64,000 nt of DNA from Armatimonadota bacterium (GCA_030601885.1 JAUWAU010000001.1:186001-250000); one strand, 5' to 3'; shown: positions 16,141 through 24,358, counted from the stretch's first letter. Notes: generated by a model from the sequence alone, not told the origin. Numbers and translations: made by a program.

Positions 16141-16986
16141 ATGAAAACGCAAACGCCGCCACTCCTCGTGGCTGGGCTCCTGGTCGGTGCGGTGCTCGTC
16201 GTGGCGCTGTATGCGCCCGTCCTCGTGTGGATGGTGCGCGCCTGGACGCGGGACGCATACTACGGGCACGCGTTCTTCATCCCTCTGATCGTCGCGTTCC
16301 TCGTCTGGGCCAAGCGGGGCCGTTTGGCACGCATACCCCTCGACGGTCACCCGGCGGGGTGTGCGCTGCTGGCCGGCGGGCTTCTTCTGTACGCGGGCGG
16401 CATCTGGCTCGATGTGCACTTCGTCTCCGCCGTCTCCCTGGTGGCCGTGCTCGGCGGCGCGGTGCTGTGGATCTGGGGGACGAAGGCGGCTCGGGAGCTG
16501 CTCTTCCCGCTGGCGTTCCTGCTGTTCATGGTGCCCCTGGGTAGGCTGCTGAGCGACGCGTTCTCGAACCCACTCCAGCGCGCCTCAACCCAATTGACGT
16601 CCCACGCGCTCGGCCTGCTGGGCCTGCACGCGCAGACGCATGGCGCCAGCATCGAGGTGCCCGGCTACACGTTCGTCGTCGGGCAGCCGTGCAGCGGACT
16701 CAAGTCCATCATCGCCATGACGGCTCTGGCGGCGCTGCTGGCGTACCTGCTCGAGGGCCCCCTGTGGAAGCGCATCATCGTCTTTGCGGCAGCGACGCCC
16801 ACGGCCGTGGCAGCCAACGTGGTGCGCATCACGATAGTGGTGCTGGTGGGCAAGTCCTTCGGGGCTGAGGCGGCGGAGAGCTTATTCCACGGCGTGTCGG
16901 GCATCATCGTCTTCGTCGTCGGGCTCGGTGCGCTCATGGGGATAGGAAGGGTGCTTGGATGTCGCCGCATACGAGGCGAATTCTAG
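16141..16986 (+). CDS. Exosortase
   Basis: An inner-membrane protein of 281 residues with about eight transmembrane segments. It shows the exosortase catalytic set: Cys184 in Pro-Cys-Ser-Gly-Leu-Lys-Ser, Arg229 in Val-Val-Arg-Ile-Thr and His250 in Phe-His-Gly-Val-Ser-Gly. Exosortases process proteins with PEP-CTERM-like C-terminal signals and usually accompany exopolysaccharide genes. The ATG at 16141 is preferred; an upstream ATG at 16075 lies in repeat-derived sequence. The next gene encodes EpsI, the usual partner. No PEP-CTERM target is visible in the window. Confidence 0.88.
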   Translation: MKTQTPPLLVAGLLVGAVLVVALYAPVLVWMVRAWTRDAYYGHAFFIPLIVAFLVWAKRGRLARIPLDGHPAGCALLAGGLLLYAGGIWLDVHFVSAVSLVAVLGGAVLWIWGTKAARELLFPLAFLLFMVPLGRLLSDAFSNPLQRASTQLTSHALGLLGLHAQTHGASIEVPGYTFVVGQPCSGLKSIIAMTALAALLAYLLEGPLWKRIIVFAAATPTAVAANVVRITIVVLVGKSFGAEAAESLFHGVSGIIVFVVGLGALMGIGRVLGCRRIRGEF

Positions 16987-17624
16987 CCGTCGTCGCCCTC
17001 CTGGCGGCGGCGAACGTGGTGTGCTATGGGCTGCGGAGCACGCTGGCTGCTCGGGACGCGGCAGTGCCGCCCTTTCCCGACCTGCCCAACGCGGTGGGCC
17101 CGTGGCTCGGCGCGCCGGTGCCGATACAGGATGAGATATACGACTACCTGAAGCCGGACCATCTCAGCAGCAAAGTCTATCGCCACGGGAAAGAGGAGAT
17201 CCGCGCCGCCGCCATCTACAGCCGGGACTGGCGCAGCGTCCATTCGCCGGCTATGTGCTTCACCAGCGCAGGGTGGTCCCTCCTGCAACAGCGAAGTGGG
17301 AGCATCGCTGTCCCGGCGGGCGGGCGCCGTCGCCGCGGTCGAATCGGTGCAGCACGGGTGCCGGTGCAGGAATTGGTGGCGGTGGCGGAGAAAAGACATA
17401 TAGCGGCGCTGTATACTTTTCTCACGCCCGATGATGCCACCGACAGTTGGCTGCGTCAATGTTGGCGCATGGCCGTGTCCGGACGCGGTCGTGGTGGCGT
17501 ACTGCTCCTGCTCTCGGCAGATGTGCGCCACTCGCCTGAGCGGACGCGGGAGCTGCTGGGCGGGCTGCTGGGCGAGCTGTACGTGACGTTCGCGGAGACG
17601 TGGCAGTCAAGGGAGGACGGCTGA
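16959..17624 (+). CDS. EpsI-family exosortase-associated protein
   Basis: A 221-residue protein with an N-terminal membrane anchor (about residues 6-25) and an extracytoplasmic EpsI-type domain. The signature 'Val-His-Ser-Pro-x-Met-Cys-Phe ... Ala-Gly-Trp' lies near residues 86-98. EpsI proteins are found with, or fused to, exosortases and exopolysaccharide biosynthesis genes; their exact activity is not established. The start overlaps the end of the exosortase gene by 28 bases, indicating one operon. Confidence 0.8.
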   Translation: MSPHTRRILAVVALLAAANVVCYGLRSTLAARDAAVPPFPDLPNAVGPWLGAPVPIQDEIYDYLKPDHLSSKVYRHGKEEIRAAAIYSRDWRSVHSPAMCFTSAGWSLLQQRSGSIAVPAGGRRRRGRIGAARVPVQELVAVAEKRHIAALYTFLTPDDATDSWLRQCWRMAVSGRGRGGVLLLLSADVRHSPERTRELLGGLLGELYVTFAETWQSREDG

Positions 17625-17652
17625 AGTCGCAGGCCGGTGGGAGTATTGCATC

Positions 17653-18252
17653 ATGTATGGTACGATCAAGCGAGTAATGGACATTGCGATAGCATTGGCT
17701 GCTCTGGTGGTGTGCGCACCCCTCTTCGCGCTGGTGGCGATTGTCATAAAGCTCGATTCTGCCGGCCGCGTGTTCCATTCTCAGGAGCGCATTGGCAGAG
17801 ACGGCGTGCCCTTCCGCCTCTTCAAGCTGCGCTCGATGGCCGCGGGGGCCGAAGCCGTACGCGGGCTGCTGGCGGCCGACTCCGACATAACCGGCCCCGT
17901 ATTCAAGATGCGCAACGATCCACGGGTGACGCGGATCGGGAAGTTCCTGCGCAAGTACAGCATCGATGAGCTTCCACAACTGGTGAACGTGCTCGCCGGC
18001 CAGATGAGCATTGTCGGCCCACGGCCACCGCTGCCTGAGGAGGTCGAGACGTACGAGCCGTGGCACATGCAGCGCCTGAGCGTGACGCCCGGCCTGACGT
18101 GCATTTGGCAAGTGAGCGGACGCAACCACGTTTCATTCGAGCGCTGGGTGCGGATGGACATCGAATACATAGAGAATCAGTCCATCTGGCTCGACCTGAA
18201 GCTCCTGGTGCTGACGATCCCCGCAGTGTTGAGCGGCCGCGGCGCATACTAG
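17653..18252 (+). CDS. Undecaprenyl-phosphate sugar phosphotransferase (bacterial sugar transferase)
   Basis: A 199-residue enzyme with one N-terminal membrane segment (about residues 10-32) and the bacterial sugar transferase core: 'Phe-Lys-Leu-Arg-Ser-Met', 'Lys-x-Arg-Asn-Asp-Pro-Arg-Val-Thr-Arg-x-Gly', 'Ser-Ile-Asp-Glu-Leu-Pro-Gln-Leu-x-Asn-Val', 'Ser-Ile-Val-Gly-Pro-Arg-Pro-Pro' and 'Pro-Gly-Leu-Thr-Cys-Ile-Trp-Gln-Val-Ser-Gly-Arg'. It transfers a sugar-1-phosphate onto undecaprenyl phosphate, the first step of exopolysaccharide assembly. It is the short, single-helix form lacking the extra N-terminal membrane domain. It follows epsI by 28 bases. Confidence 0.93.
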   Translation: MYGTIKRVMDIAIALAALVVCAPLFALVAIVIKLDSAGRVFHSQERIGRDGVPFRLFKLRSMAAGAEAVRGLLAADSDITGPVFKMRNDPRVTRIGKFLRKYSIDELPQLVNVLAGQMSIVGPRPPLPEEVETYEPWHMQRLSVTPGLTCIWQVSGRNHVSFERWVRMDIEYIENQSIWLDLKLLVLTIPAVLSGRGAY

Positions 18253-18334
18253 CGGACGCGCATCGCCGCGAACAATTCGGCCCCTCTGCAAGCCTCTGGC
18301 GGCGCTGCGTCTCGTGGCGTTGTCGAGGGAGTCA

Positions 18335-18357
18335 GACGCCCCGGTAGCGGGGGCGTC
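18335..18357. terminator. Hairpin between two convergent genes, possible bidirectional terminator
   Basis: GACGCCCC at 18335-18342 pairs with GGGGCGTC at 18350-18357 across a 7-base loop. It lies in the 161-base gap between the convergent sugar-transferase and DUF5658-like genes. There is no T-run, so termination strength is uncertain. Confidence 0.35.
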
Positions 18358-18413
18358 CCGCGAGTCGGATCGTTGGGGGCAGACAGGACAGAAGCCGCGT
18401 CAGGAGGGCGCCG

Positions 18414-18827
18414 TCAACCGTTCGCCACCCAAAAGAGGGTGGCGTAGATGGTCACATAGAGGATGTTCACCAGCCACACAATGCGCCGGGCGAAGGCGGG
18501 CCGGTGGCTCCCGCAGTAGGCGAAGACAGACACAGGCACGATGATGAGCAGGAGCTTGGTGAGGGCGAAGCCGACGACGTCGAACCGGTCGAGGACGAGC
18601 CGCATGACGGGATTGAACTCCGTCATGAGGCCGTGGTGCAGCAGCACCACAGTGCTCACGGCATCAGTCGTTGAGATGATGGCAAACAGTACTATGGGGA
18701 GCCAAAGCGAACGGAAGAAGTCGCCGTCCGCTACTGCGACAGTGGAGTTTGGGTCGGGCATGTGACTGTTGCTACTGGCGTCCGTACTGCCGACGCGGGC
18801 GGCTGCAACACCGTCCCTCTCGGCCAC
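18414..18827 (-). CDS. DUF5658-like membrane protein
   Basis: A 137-residue protein with three or four transmembrane segments and the pattern 'Asp-Ala-x-Ser-Thr ... His-His-Gly-Leu-Met-Thr-Glu-x-Asn-Pro-Val-Met', followed by a conserved Lys ('Leu-Thr-Lys-Leu-Leu-Leu'). This resembles DUF5658, an uncharacterised family. The GTG at 18827 has a strong GAGGGGGG ribosome binding site seven bases upstream; the ATG at 18761 has none. It faces the exosortase operon and is probably transcribed separately. Confidence 0.65.
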   Translation of the reverse strand: MAERDGVAAARVGSTDASSNSHMPDPNSTVAVADGDFFRSLWLPIVLFAIISTTDAVSTVVLLHHGLMTEFNPVMRLVLDRFDVVGFALTKLLLIIVPVSVFAYCGSHRPAFARRIVWLVNILYVTIYATLFWVANG

Positions 18828-18963
18828 GGGCGTCCCCCCTCAGCCAAGTCCCGAGCCCGAGCGAAGTGACACCAAAGCAATTTTGTACCACAAAAAGGCA
18901 TCCATGTCAAGCTGCCGCACGTTGGCGCGGTGCTGACGGCAGCCTTCCAAGGAGCGTGGCGCA

Positions 18964-19935
18964 ATGGAGTATCGCACCTTGACGGGAACGGGCATCAAGG
19001 TCTCGCGTCTGTGCCTCGGGGCCATGACCTTCGGCGAGCAGGTGCGCGAAGCGGACGCCATCACAATGGTCCACCGGGCCCTCGACGCCGGGGTGAGCTT
19101 CTTCGATACCGCCGATGTATACAACCAGGGCGCGTCGGAGAGCATCCTCGGAAAGGCCCTCAAGGGGCGACGCGACGAGATCGTTCTTGCGAGCAAGGTC
19201 CGCAACTTCGCCGGCGGGGATGAGCGCAAAGACGCCGGACTGCATCGCTGGCACCTCGTGCATGCCGTCGAGCGCAGCCTGAAGCGCCTTGGGACAGAGT
19301 GTCTCGACATCTACTACCTCCACACGCCGGACTGGGAGACCCCTCTGCAGGAAAGCCTCACCGCCGCCGACCAGCTCGTCCGGCAGGGCAAAGTGATGTA
19401 CATTGGGCTGTCAAACTACGCCGCCTGGCAGGTGTGCCAGGCCCTATGGATATGCGACCGGCGCAACCTGCAGTCGCCCACGGTGATGCAGCCGGTCTAC
19501 AATCTCATCACGCGCGGCATCGAGCAGGAGCTCCTGCCATGCTGTCGCGAGTTCCACCTCGGCGTGGTCGTCTACAATCCACTCGCCGCCGGACTGCTGG
19601 CCGGCAAGCACAGGTGGGACAAAGCGCCCGAGAAAGGCACGCGCCTTCAGTTCAACGACACCTACTACGGCCGATACTGGCACGAGTCGAACTTCCGCGC
19701 GCTCGAGAAGCTCGTGGCGGCTGCTGAGAAGGCGGGCATGACGCCCGTGGAGTTGGCGCTCCGGTGGCTGGCGAATCAGCCGCAGGTGGACTCCATCATC
19801 ATCGGCGCAAGCAGGCTCGAACATCTCGAACAGAACCTCCAGGGGTGGTGCGGCGAGCTGGACGATGAGACCCTCGATGTGTGTGATGCCGTCTGGCGGG
19901 ATATCCGAGGCGTCGCGTTTCAGTACAATCGCTGA
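18964..19935 (+). CDS. Aldo/keto reductase
   Basis: The 323-residue TIM-barrel oxidoreductase shows the family tetrad: Asp and Tyr in 'Phe-Asp-Thr-Ala-Asp-Val-Tyr', Lys in 'Ala-Ser-Lys-Val-Arg' and His in 'Tyr-Tyr-Leu-His-Thr-Pro-Asp-Trp'. The NADPH-binding tail 'Ile-Ile-Gly-Ala-Ser-Arg-Leu-Glu-His-Leu-Glu-Gln-Asn' is also present. It reduces an aldehyde or sugar ketone with NAD(P)H and most resembles the YhdN/Kv-beta-like subgroup. AAGGAG precedes the ATG by nine bases. The next gene is a Gfo/Idh/MocA dehydrogenase on the same strand, so both may act in sugar catabolism. Confidence 0.92.
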   Translation: MEYRTLTGTGIKVSRLCLGAMTFGEQVREADAITMVHRALDAGVSFFDTADVYNQGASESILGKALKGRRDEIVLASKVRNFAGGDERKDAGLHRWHLVHAVERSLKRLGTECLDIYYLHTPDWETPLQESLTAADQLVRQGKVMYIGLSNYAAWQVCQALWICDRRNLQSPTVMQPVYNLITRGIEQELLPCCREFHLGVVVYNPLAAGLLAGKHRWDKAPEKGTRLQFNDTYYGRYWHESNFRALEKLVAAAEKAGMTPVELALRWLANQPQVDSIIIGASRLEHLEQNLQGWCGELDDETLDVCDAVWRDIRGVAFQYNR

Positions 19936-20067
19936 GCGGGTGGCTGTGGGCGGTGTGCGGCTGCTGTGCGGCGGGATGCTACCGAGCCACCACCAAGGTG
20001 ACGGTGGTGCATGTGTCCAAGAGAACGACCACAACTCGAACGCGCACGTTCCATGGAGGGCCGGCAG

Positions 20068-21057
20068 ATGACCAACGTTGCCATCATTGGACTCAAGGGC
20101 CACCAGAGCGTCGTGCTGCAGGGGATCGGCCAGATGCCCGATGTTCGCCTCGCAGCGGCCGCGGACGACAATGAGGAAGCGCTGGCGCGCCTCAAGCGCT
20201 CGGAGGCGGCGGACGCGGCGACGCACACCTACAGCGACTACCGCGAGATGCTGGAGAAAGAGGACGTCCAGATCGCAGTGCACTGCGGCACGGACAGTGA
20301 GCGGGCGGATATCCTGGTAGAATGCGCTCGGCGCGGCCTGCACATCGTGTCGGAGAAGCCGTTGGCGATGACGCTGGATCGATTGGGGGCGGTGCGCGAG
20401 GCAGTGCGGGCGAACAACGTGCGGCTTTCGATGCTGCTCACCATGCGTTTCGAGCCACGGTACGGAGCCGTCAGGGAGGCCATCGCCGCCGGACAGATCG
20501 GCGAAGTCGTCCTCGCAACGATGCAAAAATCCTACAAGCTTGGCAACCGACCCGAGTGGCAGCGGGACCGCCGCACCTTCGGTGGCATCATACCATTCAT
20601 CGGCATCCACGCCCTGGACCTCCTACGCTGGACCACGGGACGGGAGTTCGTGGAGGTAATGGCGTATCAGTCCAATGCTGCCCACCCGGACATCCGCGAC
20701 ATGGAAGACAACGCCAGTATAGCGTTGAAGCTGGACAACGGTGGGTCGGCCTCTGCGCGACTGGACTACTGCCGCCCGGCGGCTGCCCCGACGCACGGCG
20801 ATGACCGGTTGCGCGTGGCGGGCAGCGAGGGTGTGATAGAATCGATAGCGACGGCATCGTCGGTCACGCTCGTCACGCAGGGGGAGGAGCCGCACGAGCT
20901 GCCGGTGCCGGAGGCCGACAACCTGTTCGTGGACTTCGTGCGATCCCTGGAGGAACGGCGCGAGGGCTCCGTGCCGGCGGAGGATTGCTTCCGCATCACC
21001 GAGGTAGTACTCAAGGCCCGCGAGGCTGCGCAGACGGGTAAACCGGTGGCTCTCTAA
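20068..21057 (+). CDS. Gfo/Idh/MocA-family oxidoreductase
   Basis: The 329-residue protein has an N-terminal Rossmann fold beginning 'Val-Ala-Ile-Ile-Gly-Leu-Lys-Gly-His' and the family motif 'Ser-Glu-Lys-Pro-Leu-Ala-Met-Thr' around residue 97, where Lys is catalytic. A C-terminal alpha/beta substrate domain follows ('Gly-Ile-His-Ala-Leu-Asp-Leu-Leu-Arg-Trp'). It is an NAD(P)-dependent sugar or cyclitol dehydrogenase. The ATG at 20068 has GGAGGG seven bases upstream. The last 86 bases of the gene, with the following 11, are duplicated exactly at 23066-23162, on the far side of a PIN/TIGR04255-like module. Confidence 0.92.
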   Translation: MTNVAIIGLKGHQSVVLQGIGQMPDVRLAAAADDNEEALARLKRSEAADAATHTYSDYREMLEKEDVQIAVHCGTDSERADILVECARRGLHIVSEKPLAMTLDRLGAVREAVRANNVRLSMLLTMRFEPRYGAVREAIAAGQIGEVVLATMQKSYKLGNRPEWQRDRRTFGGIIPFIGIHALDLLRWTTGREFVEVMAYQSNAAHPDIRDMEDNASIALKLDNGGSASARLDYCRPAAAPTHGDDRLRVAGSEGVIESIATASSVTLVTQGEEPHELPVPEADNLFVDFVRSLEERREGSVPAEDCFRITEVVLKAREAAQTGKPVAL

Positions 21058-21068
21058 TCTGCCTTCAG
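20972..21068 (+). repeat. Direct repeat C, left copy (3' end of the Gfo/Idh gene)
   Basis: These 97 bases are identical, base for base, to 23066-23162. They cover the last 28 codons and stop of the Gfo/Idh gene plus a few bases beyond. The PIN toxin gene ends eight bases past this repeat. Confidence 0.97.
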
Positions 21069-21075
21069 GGGACGG

Positions 21076-21519
21076 TCATGCGATCTGTTGCCATTGCCTG
21101 GCGTCAACGAAGAGCGAGAGGTGCCCGACGTCGGTGGTTGCGACGACGACTCGCTCCAGCGCCTCGGGGAGGGTGGCTGCTTGCGCCGCTAGAATCACGT
21201 CGCCGTCGAGAGCCTTGGCGTCCGCCGTCGGCCTGCCTCGTTTGCGAGCGTCCGCCCAGAACTCGGCGGCCTTTCGCATCGCGGCTGTCGTGATGGGGAC
21301 GTAGCCTGTGGCCCTCGCGAGCGCATCAAGGCGATGCAGACTCTTGGCGCTGCCGATACGAAGGAGTTCCCGCCGCACCTCATAGTCGGCGATCTCCGGA
21401 ACCCGGACAGCCCTCCCTCGATCCAGGTGCCGCTCCAGCCATGCCCGGACTTCGGGATCAGCCCGGGGATGGGCGAGCAGCCCAAGCAGGCCCGTGTCAA
21501 GCAGAATGACCCTAGTCAC
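21076..21519 (-). CDS. PIN-domain protein, probable RNase toxin
   Basis: The 147-residue protein has the PIN-fold acidic residues in expected places: Asp8 in 'Val-Ile-Leu-Leu-Asp-Thr-Gly', Glu in 'Ala-Asp-Tyr-Glu-Val-Arg-Arg-Glu', Asp in 'Asp-Gly-Asp-Val-Ile-Leu-Ala-Ala' and Asp in 'Thr-Thr-Asp-Val-Gly-His-Leu'. PIN domains are Mg2+-dependent ribonucleases. The GTG start at 21519 overlaps the stop of the upstream gene by eight bases. It is the last gene of a three-gene operon and ends just beyond direct repeat C. Confidence 0.82.
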   Translation of the reverse strand: MTRVILLDTGLLGLLAHPRADPEVRAWLERHLDRGRAVRVPEIADYEVRRELLRIGSAKSLHRLDALARATGYVPITTAAMRKAAEFWADARKRGRPTADAKALDGDVILAAQAATLPEALERVVVATTDVGHLSLFVDARQWQQIA

Positions 21520-21892
21520 GGAAGAGCCTCCGGGAGGAGAGGCGGTCTTCGTCGAGGGCCTTTTTCAATTTGGGCCACGTCTCCTCATCGTACCCGGACT
21601 CGTCGGCCAGCCATTCCTCGAGCAGGCGAATCGCCGGGTGGAGCTCATGCTCCTGATCGGGCTGTGTGCCGAGTTCAGGGCGACGTGGTGCGAGGGCGAA
21701 GGCAGCGACCTCGGTGACGGGTTGGGGGTCGTGCTCCATCAGGCCCCACACTTGCTCCCGAAGTTGCCCACTCGATGTCACGGCGACGCTTTCCACGTAC
21801 CCCAGGGCTTGCAGTACCGCCACCGGCCCTTCGAACGGCTCGCGCGAATCGTAGACGCGGCCCTCTGTGTAACACCTAATGACGGTGCTCAT
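21512..21892 (-). CDS. Unrecognised small acidic protein, probable antitoxin of the PIN protein
   Basis: The ATG at 21892 overlaps the stop of the TIGR04255-like gene (TGATGA), giving a 126-residue acidic product. Residues 1-55 look like a small beta-alpha domain ('Val-Ile-Arg-Cys-Tyr-Thr-Glu-Gly-Arg-Val-Tyr-Asp'). The C-terminal 30 residues form a charged helix ('Asp-Glu-Glu-Thr-Trp-Pro-Lys-Leu-Lys-Lys-Ala-Leu'), a form common in antitoxins that wrap the toxin. I cannot name the family; its position directly upstream of, and overlapping, the PIN gene is the main argument for an antitoxin role. Confidence 0.55.
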   Translation of the reverse strand: MSTVIRCYTEGRVYDSREPFEGPVAVLQALGYVESVAVTSSGQLREQVWGLMEHDPQPVTEVAAFALAPRRPELGTQPDQEHELHPAIRLLEEWLADESGYDEETWPKLKKALDEDRLSSRRLFRD

Positions 21893-22644
21893 CAGCCCTC
21901 TCCCCTGAGCAGGCGCTCCAAGCTTGGGCCCTTGGCCGACGAGAACACCTGCCACACCTCAGTATGCAGGCGTTCTATCTCGTCCTCGATGACCTGGCAA
22001 TCGGAGCCCATGTCCTGCTCAACGATTCGATCTATGTCGAAAACTATGCCGCCAGGATCGCCGGCAGCGTCGCCCCGTGCGTCTGCCAGCGTTACGATGA
22101 GGCTGTTCGTCGCATCGAGGTGGGTTTGGGCGCGGAGAAAGAATCCTGGGCCGGACTCGAGCACAGCTGGCGGAACGTAGTCGCTGGCCTTCAGCCAGTC
22201 GCAAGGCCGCTGGTCAAGGCTCTCGCGCGGAATGCGATTGATGTAGCGAAGCCCGACGCGCTGAACCGACTCAGGCTCGAGTACCTCCCGGCAATGCCGC
22301 CACCCGCTGAGCACGTCACTACGCATGGTCGCCCACCCAGGATACGGCTTGAGGACGTTGACCGTCAACATATTCTCCGCCAGGTGGATCAGCAATGGCC
22401 GATCTGCGTGCTTGAATCGAGTCTTCTGCCGAGCGGGCTCGATCCTCTGCAACACCCCAGCAGGCCCGTGCTCGAGCTGAACGCTGACTTCGGACATTGG
22501 CTCCATTTCAGGGTACTCGTCTTGAATGCGTTTGAATAGCTCGCCGGCAAGAGAGGGCTCCCAGCCACCGGGCAAGCGGAAATGCACCTCACACAGAGCC
22601 TCCACAATGGTTGGGTTCGGGTACGACGGATGTTCGTCGCTCAT
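21892..22644 (-). CDS. TIGR04255-family protein
   Basis: The 250-residue protein has the TIGR04255 hallmarks: N-terminal 'Asn-Pro-x-Ile-Val-Glu-Ala-Leu-Cys-Glu-Val-x-Phe', a central 'Tyr-Pro-Gly-Trp' and 'Val-Gly-Leu-Arg-Tyr-Ile-Asn-Arg-Ile', and a C-terminal helix with 'His-x-Glu-Val-Trp-x-x-Phe'. The family is sporadically distributed and uncharacterised. The ATG at 22644 is chosen because it puts the conserved Asn-Pro about ten residues in. It is the first gene of the operon that continues with a putative antitoxin and a PIN toxin, overlapping at each junction, which ties this family to a toxin-antitoxin-like context here. Confidence 0.75.
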   Translation of the reverse strand: MSDEHPSYPNPTIVEALCEVHFRLPGGWEPSLAGELFKRIQDEYPEMEPMSEVSVQLEHGPAGVLQRIEPARQKTRFKHADRPLLIHLAENMLTVNVLKPYPGWATMRSDVLSGWRHCREVLEPESVQRVGLRYINRIPRESLDQRPCDWLKASDYVPPAVLESGPGFFLRAQTHLDATNSLIVTLADARGDAAGDPGGIVFDIDRIVEQDMGSDCQVIEDEIERLHTEVWQVFSSAKGPSLERLLRGEG

Positions 22645-23065
22645 GGGTTTCCCTGCCCCGTTTGTCTGGCCCGCCAACCGCGAGGAGGCGAGCTGATCAC
22701 TAGCGAAGGAGGCCTCGTTTCCCCGTCGCTACGGGAGGCACCCCTGCCTCTTTGCTGCCGGTCCCATCCTCGCCCGATAATTCCGCGTCTCTGGTTGCCA
22801 GTCCTCTGGGCTAACCAACGGGAGCGGCACAGATGCCATCCGTGAGCCGACAATGGCCTACATAGCATATATGGCATGGACACCCGAGTCAATCGCTCGC
22901 CCCACCCGGGGCTGACGACGCAGACCTGCCACGGCCAAGAGCATGGGTGCGGTCAGGCGCGCGCAGCGTCGCGCTCAGCCATGCCGACTTGGCGCAGGTC
23001 AGCGGGAGCATTGGCAGGGGCGGGCCTTCGCGGCGTTGCGCTTCCGGAAATGCAGGACTGCCGTC
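22645..23065. other. Gene-free stretch upstream of the TIGR04255-like operon
   Basis: About 420 bases with no credible gene. The region probably contains the divergent promoter of the TIGR04255-like operon and ends at the right copy of direct repeat C. Confidence 0.4.
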
Positions 23066-23162
23066 TGCCGGCGGAGGATTGCTTCCGCATCACCGAGGTA
23101 GTACTCAAGGCCCGCGAGGCTGCGCAGACGGGTAAACCGGTGGCTCTCTAATCTGCCTTCAG
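23066..23162 (+). pseudogene. Duplicated 3' fragment of the Gfo/Idh gene (direct repeat C, right copy)
   Basis: Identical over 97 bases to 20972-21068, encoding the last 28 residues and stop of the Gfo/Idh protein. Its right end includes the final codons and TAG stop of the convergent thioredoxin-like gene. The Gfo/Idh and thioredoxin-like genes were therefore probably convergent neighbours before the PIN module arrived. Confidence 0.92.
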
Positions 23163-23606
23163 AACGCGCTCAATGGCCTCTTCAATGGGGGGAGGCGCCT
23201 TCTCCCCGGCTCGATAGGCCCGGAGGTGGCCCTCGGCGTCGAATAGATAGAATGCGGGGACGAAGCGGTGTTCGTTGCCGAAGGCCTCCGTGAGCTTGTG
23301 CAGGTTGTCCACGGCTTGCGGATGGTCCAGAGAGAGTTCCTGGACTGCAGCCCGCACCTTGGCCACATCGGTGTCTTTGGGGCCACGGGGCATATGGACG
23401 CCGATGAACTTCAGCCCGCGGCCCTCGTAGCGCTCGCGCCACTGCGCCACTCTCGGCATGAGCTGCTTGCAGATGGGGCAGCTAATCGCCCACCAATGAA
23501 AGAGCACCGGCTGCCCGGTGCAATGGTCGCGGGAAAGGGGCTCCGAATTCAGCCATTGAGTTGCGTCGTCCAGATCGGGCATGGGATCGTTCATATGCAT
23601 CGGCAT
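23148..23606 (-). CDS. TlpA/redoxin-like thioredoxin-fold protein
   Basis: A 152-residue protein with the thioredoxin-fold active site Cys-Pro-Ile-Cys in 'Trp-Ala-Ile-Ser-Cys-Pro-Ile-Cys-Lys', a cis-Pro loop ('Phe-Val-Pro-Ala-Phe-Tyr-Leu-Phe') and the TlpA-like core. No signal peptide is seen, so it is probably cytoplasmic. GGAGGAGG precedes the ATG at 23606. It lies near a peroxiredoxin gene on the same strand and could donate electrons to it; this is inferred from proximity only. Confidence 0.82.
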   Translation of the reverse strand: MPMHMNDPMPDLDDATQWLNSEPLSRDHCTGQPVLFHWWAISCPICKQLMPRVAQWRERYEGRGLKFIGVHMPRGPKDTDVAKVRAAVQELSLDHPQAVDNLHKLTEAFGNEHRFVPAFYLFDAEGHLRAYRAGEKAPPPIEEAIERVLKAD

Positions 23607-23788
23607 CGTCGGGCCTCCTCCTCCTCCGCAGCTTGGTGAGTGGGCGGTCTGAGAACCGTAGCTTCACAGCCATAGATGCGCCGATGCAGCTCGCGGCACC
23701 GCCGTTGCAGGCGCCAATGGCGCCACGGTTGGGGGGCGAACCCGTGGCACCGAATGATGCGGTGGAGTCAGTTCGGCGCCGTACAGCG

Positions 23789-24358
23789 CTAGCCTGGCGT
23801 CAGGAGCTCGTCGCCCGGCCGCCAGTTCGCCCCGCAGAGCCCGCCTGCCTGCAGTGCCTGCAGTACGCGCAGCGTCTCATCAACGCTGCGACCAATGTTG
23901 AGCGCGTGGACGACTTCGTACTGCAGAATCCCGTCCGGATCGATGATGAACAGACCCCGCAGGGCAATGCCCTCGTCCTCGATGAGCACCCCGTAGTCCC
24001 GGGCCACCAGCTTCGTAATGTCGGCGGCCAGCGGGTACTTCAAGCCCTCAATGCCATTCTCGTCGCGCGGCGTGTTGATCCATGCCCGGTGGCTGAACTT
24101 GCTGTCAATGCTGACGCCGAGCACCTCGGCGCCGACCGCCTCAAAGTCCTCGATGCGATCGCTGAACGCGAGGATCTCCGTCGGGCACACGAACGTGAAG
24201 TCGAGCGGGTAGAAGAACAACACCAGCCACTTCCCCTTGTAATCGGCGAGGCACACGTCCTCCTCGAGCGTCTCCAGGTCCTTGGTGCTGCCCATGGTGA
24301 AGTCCGGGGCCGGCTCACCCACTTTCGCCTTCACCTGCGTCTCCGTCGCTGCACTCAT
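23789..24358 (-). CDS. Typical 2-Cys peroxiredoxin (AhpC/Prx family)
   Basis: The 189-residue enzyme has the peroxidatic Cys58 in 'Phe-Val-Cys-Pro-Thr-Glu' and a resolving Cys175 in 'Gly-Leu-Cys-Gly-Ala-Asn-Trp'. It reduces hydrogen peroxide and organic peroxides with thiol donors. The C-terminal tail is the usual length. The ATG has a GAGGAGGG ribosome binding site. The nearby thioredoxin-like gene (23148-23606) is a plausible reductant. Confidence 0.95.
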   Translation of the reverse strand: MSAATETQVKAKVGEPAPDFTMGSTKDLETLEEDVCLADYKGKWLVLFFYPLDFTFVCPTEILAFSDRIEDFEAVGAEVLGVSIDSKFSHRAWINTPRDENGIEGLKYPLAADITKLVARDYGVLIEDEGIALRGLFIIDPDGILQYEVVHALNIGRSVDETLRVLQALQAGGLCGANWRPGDELLTPG

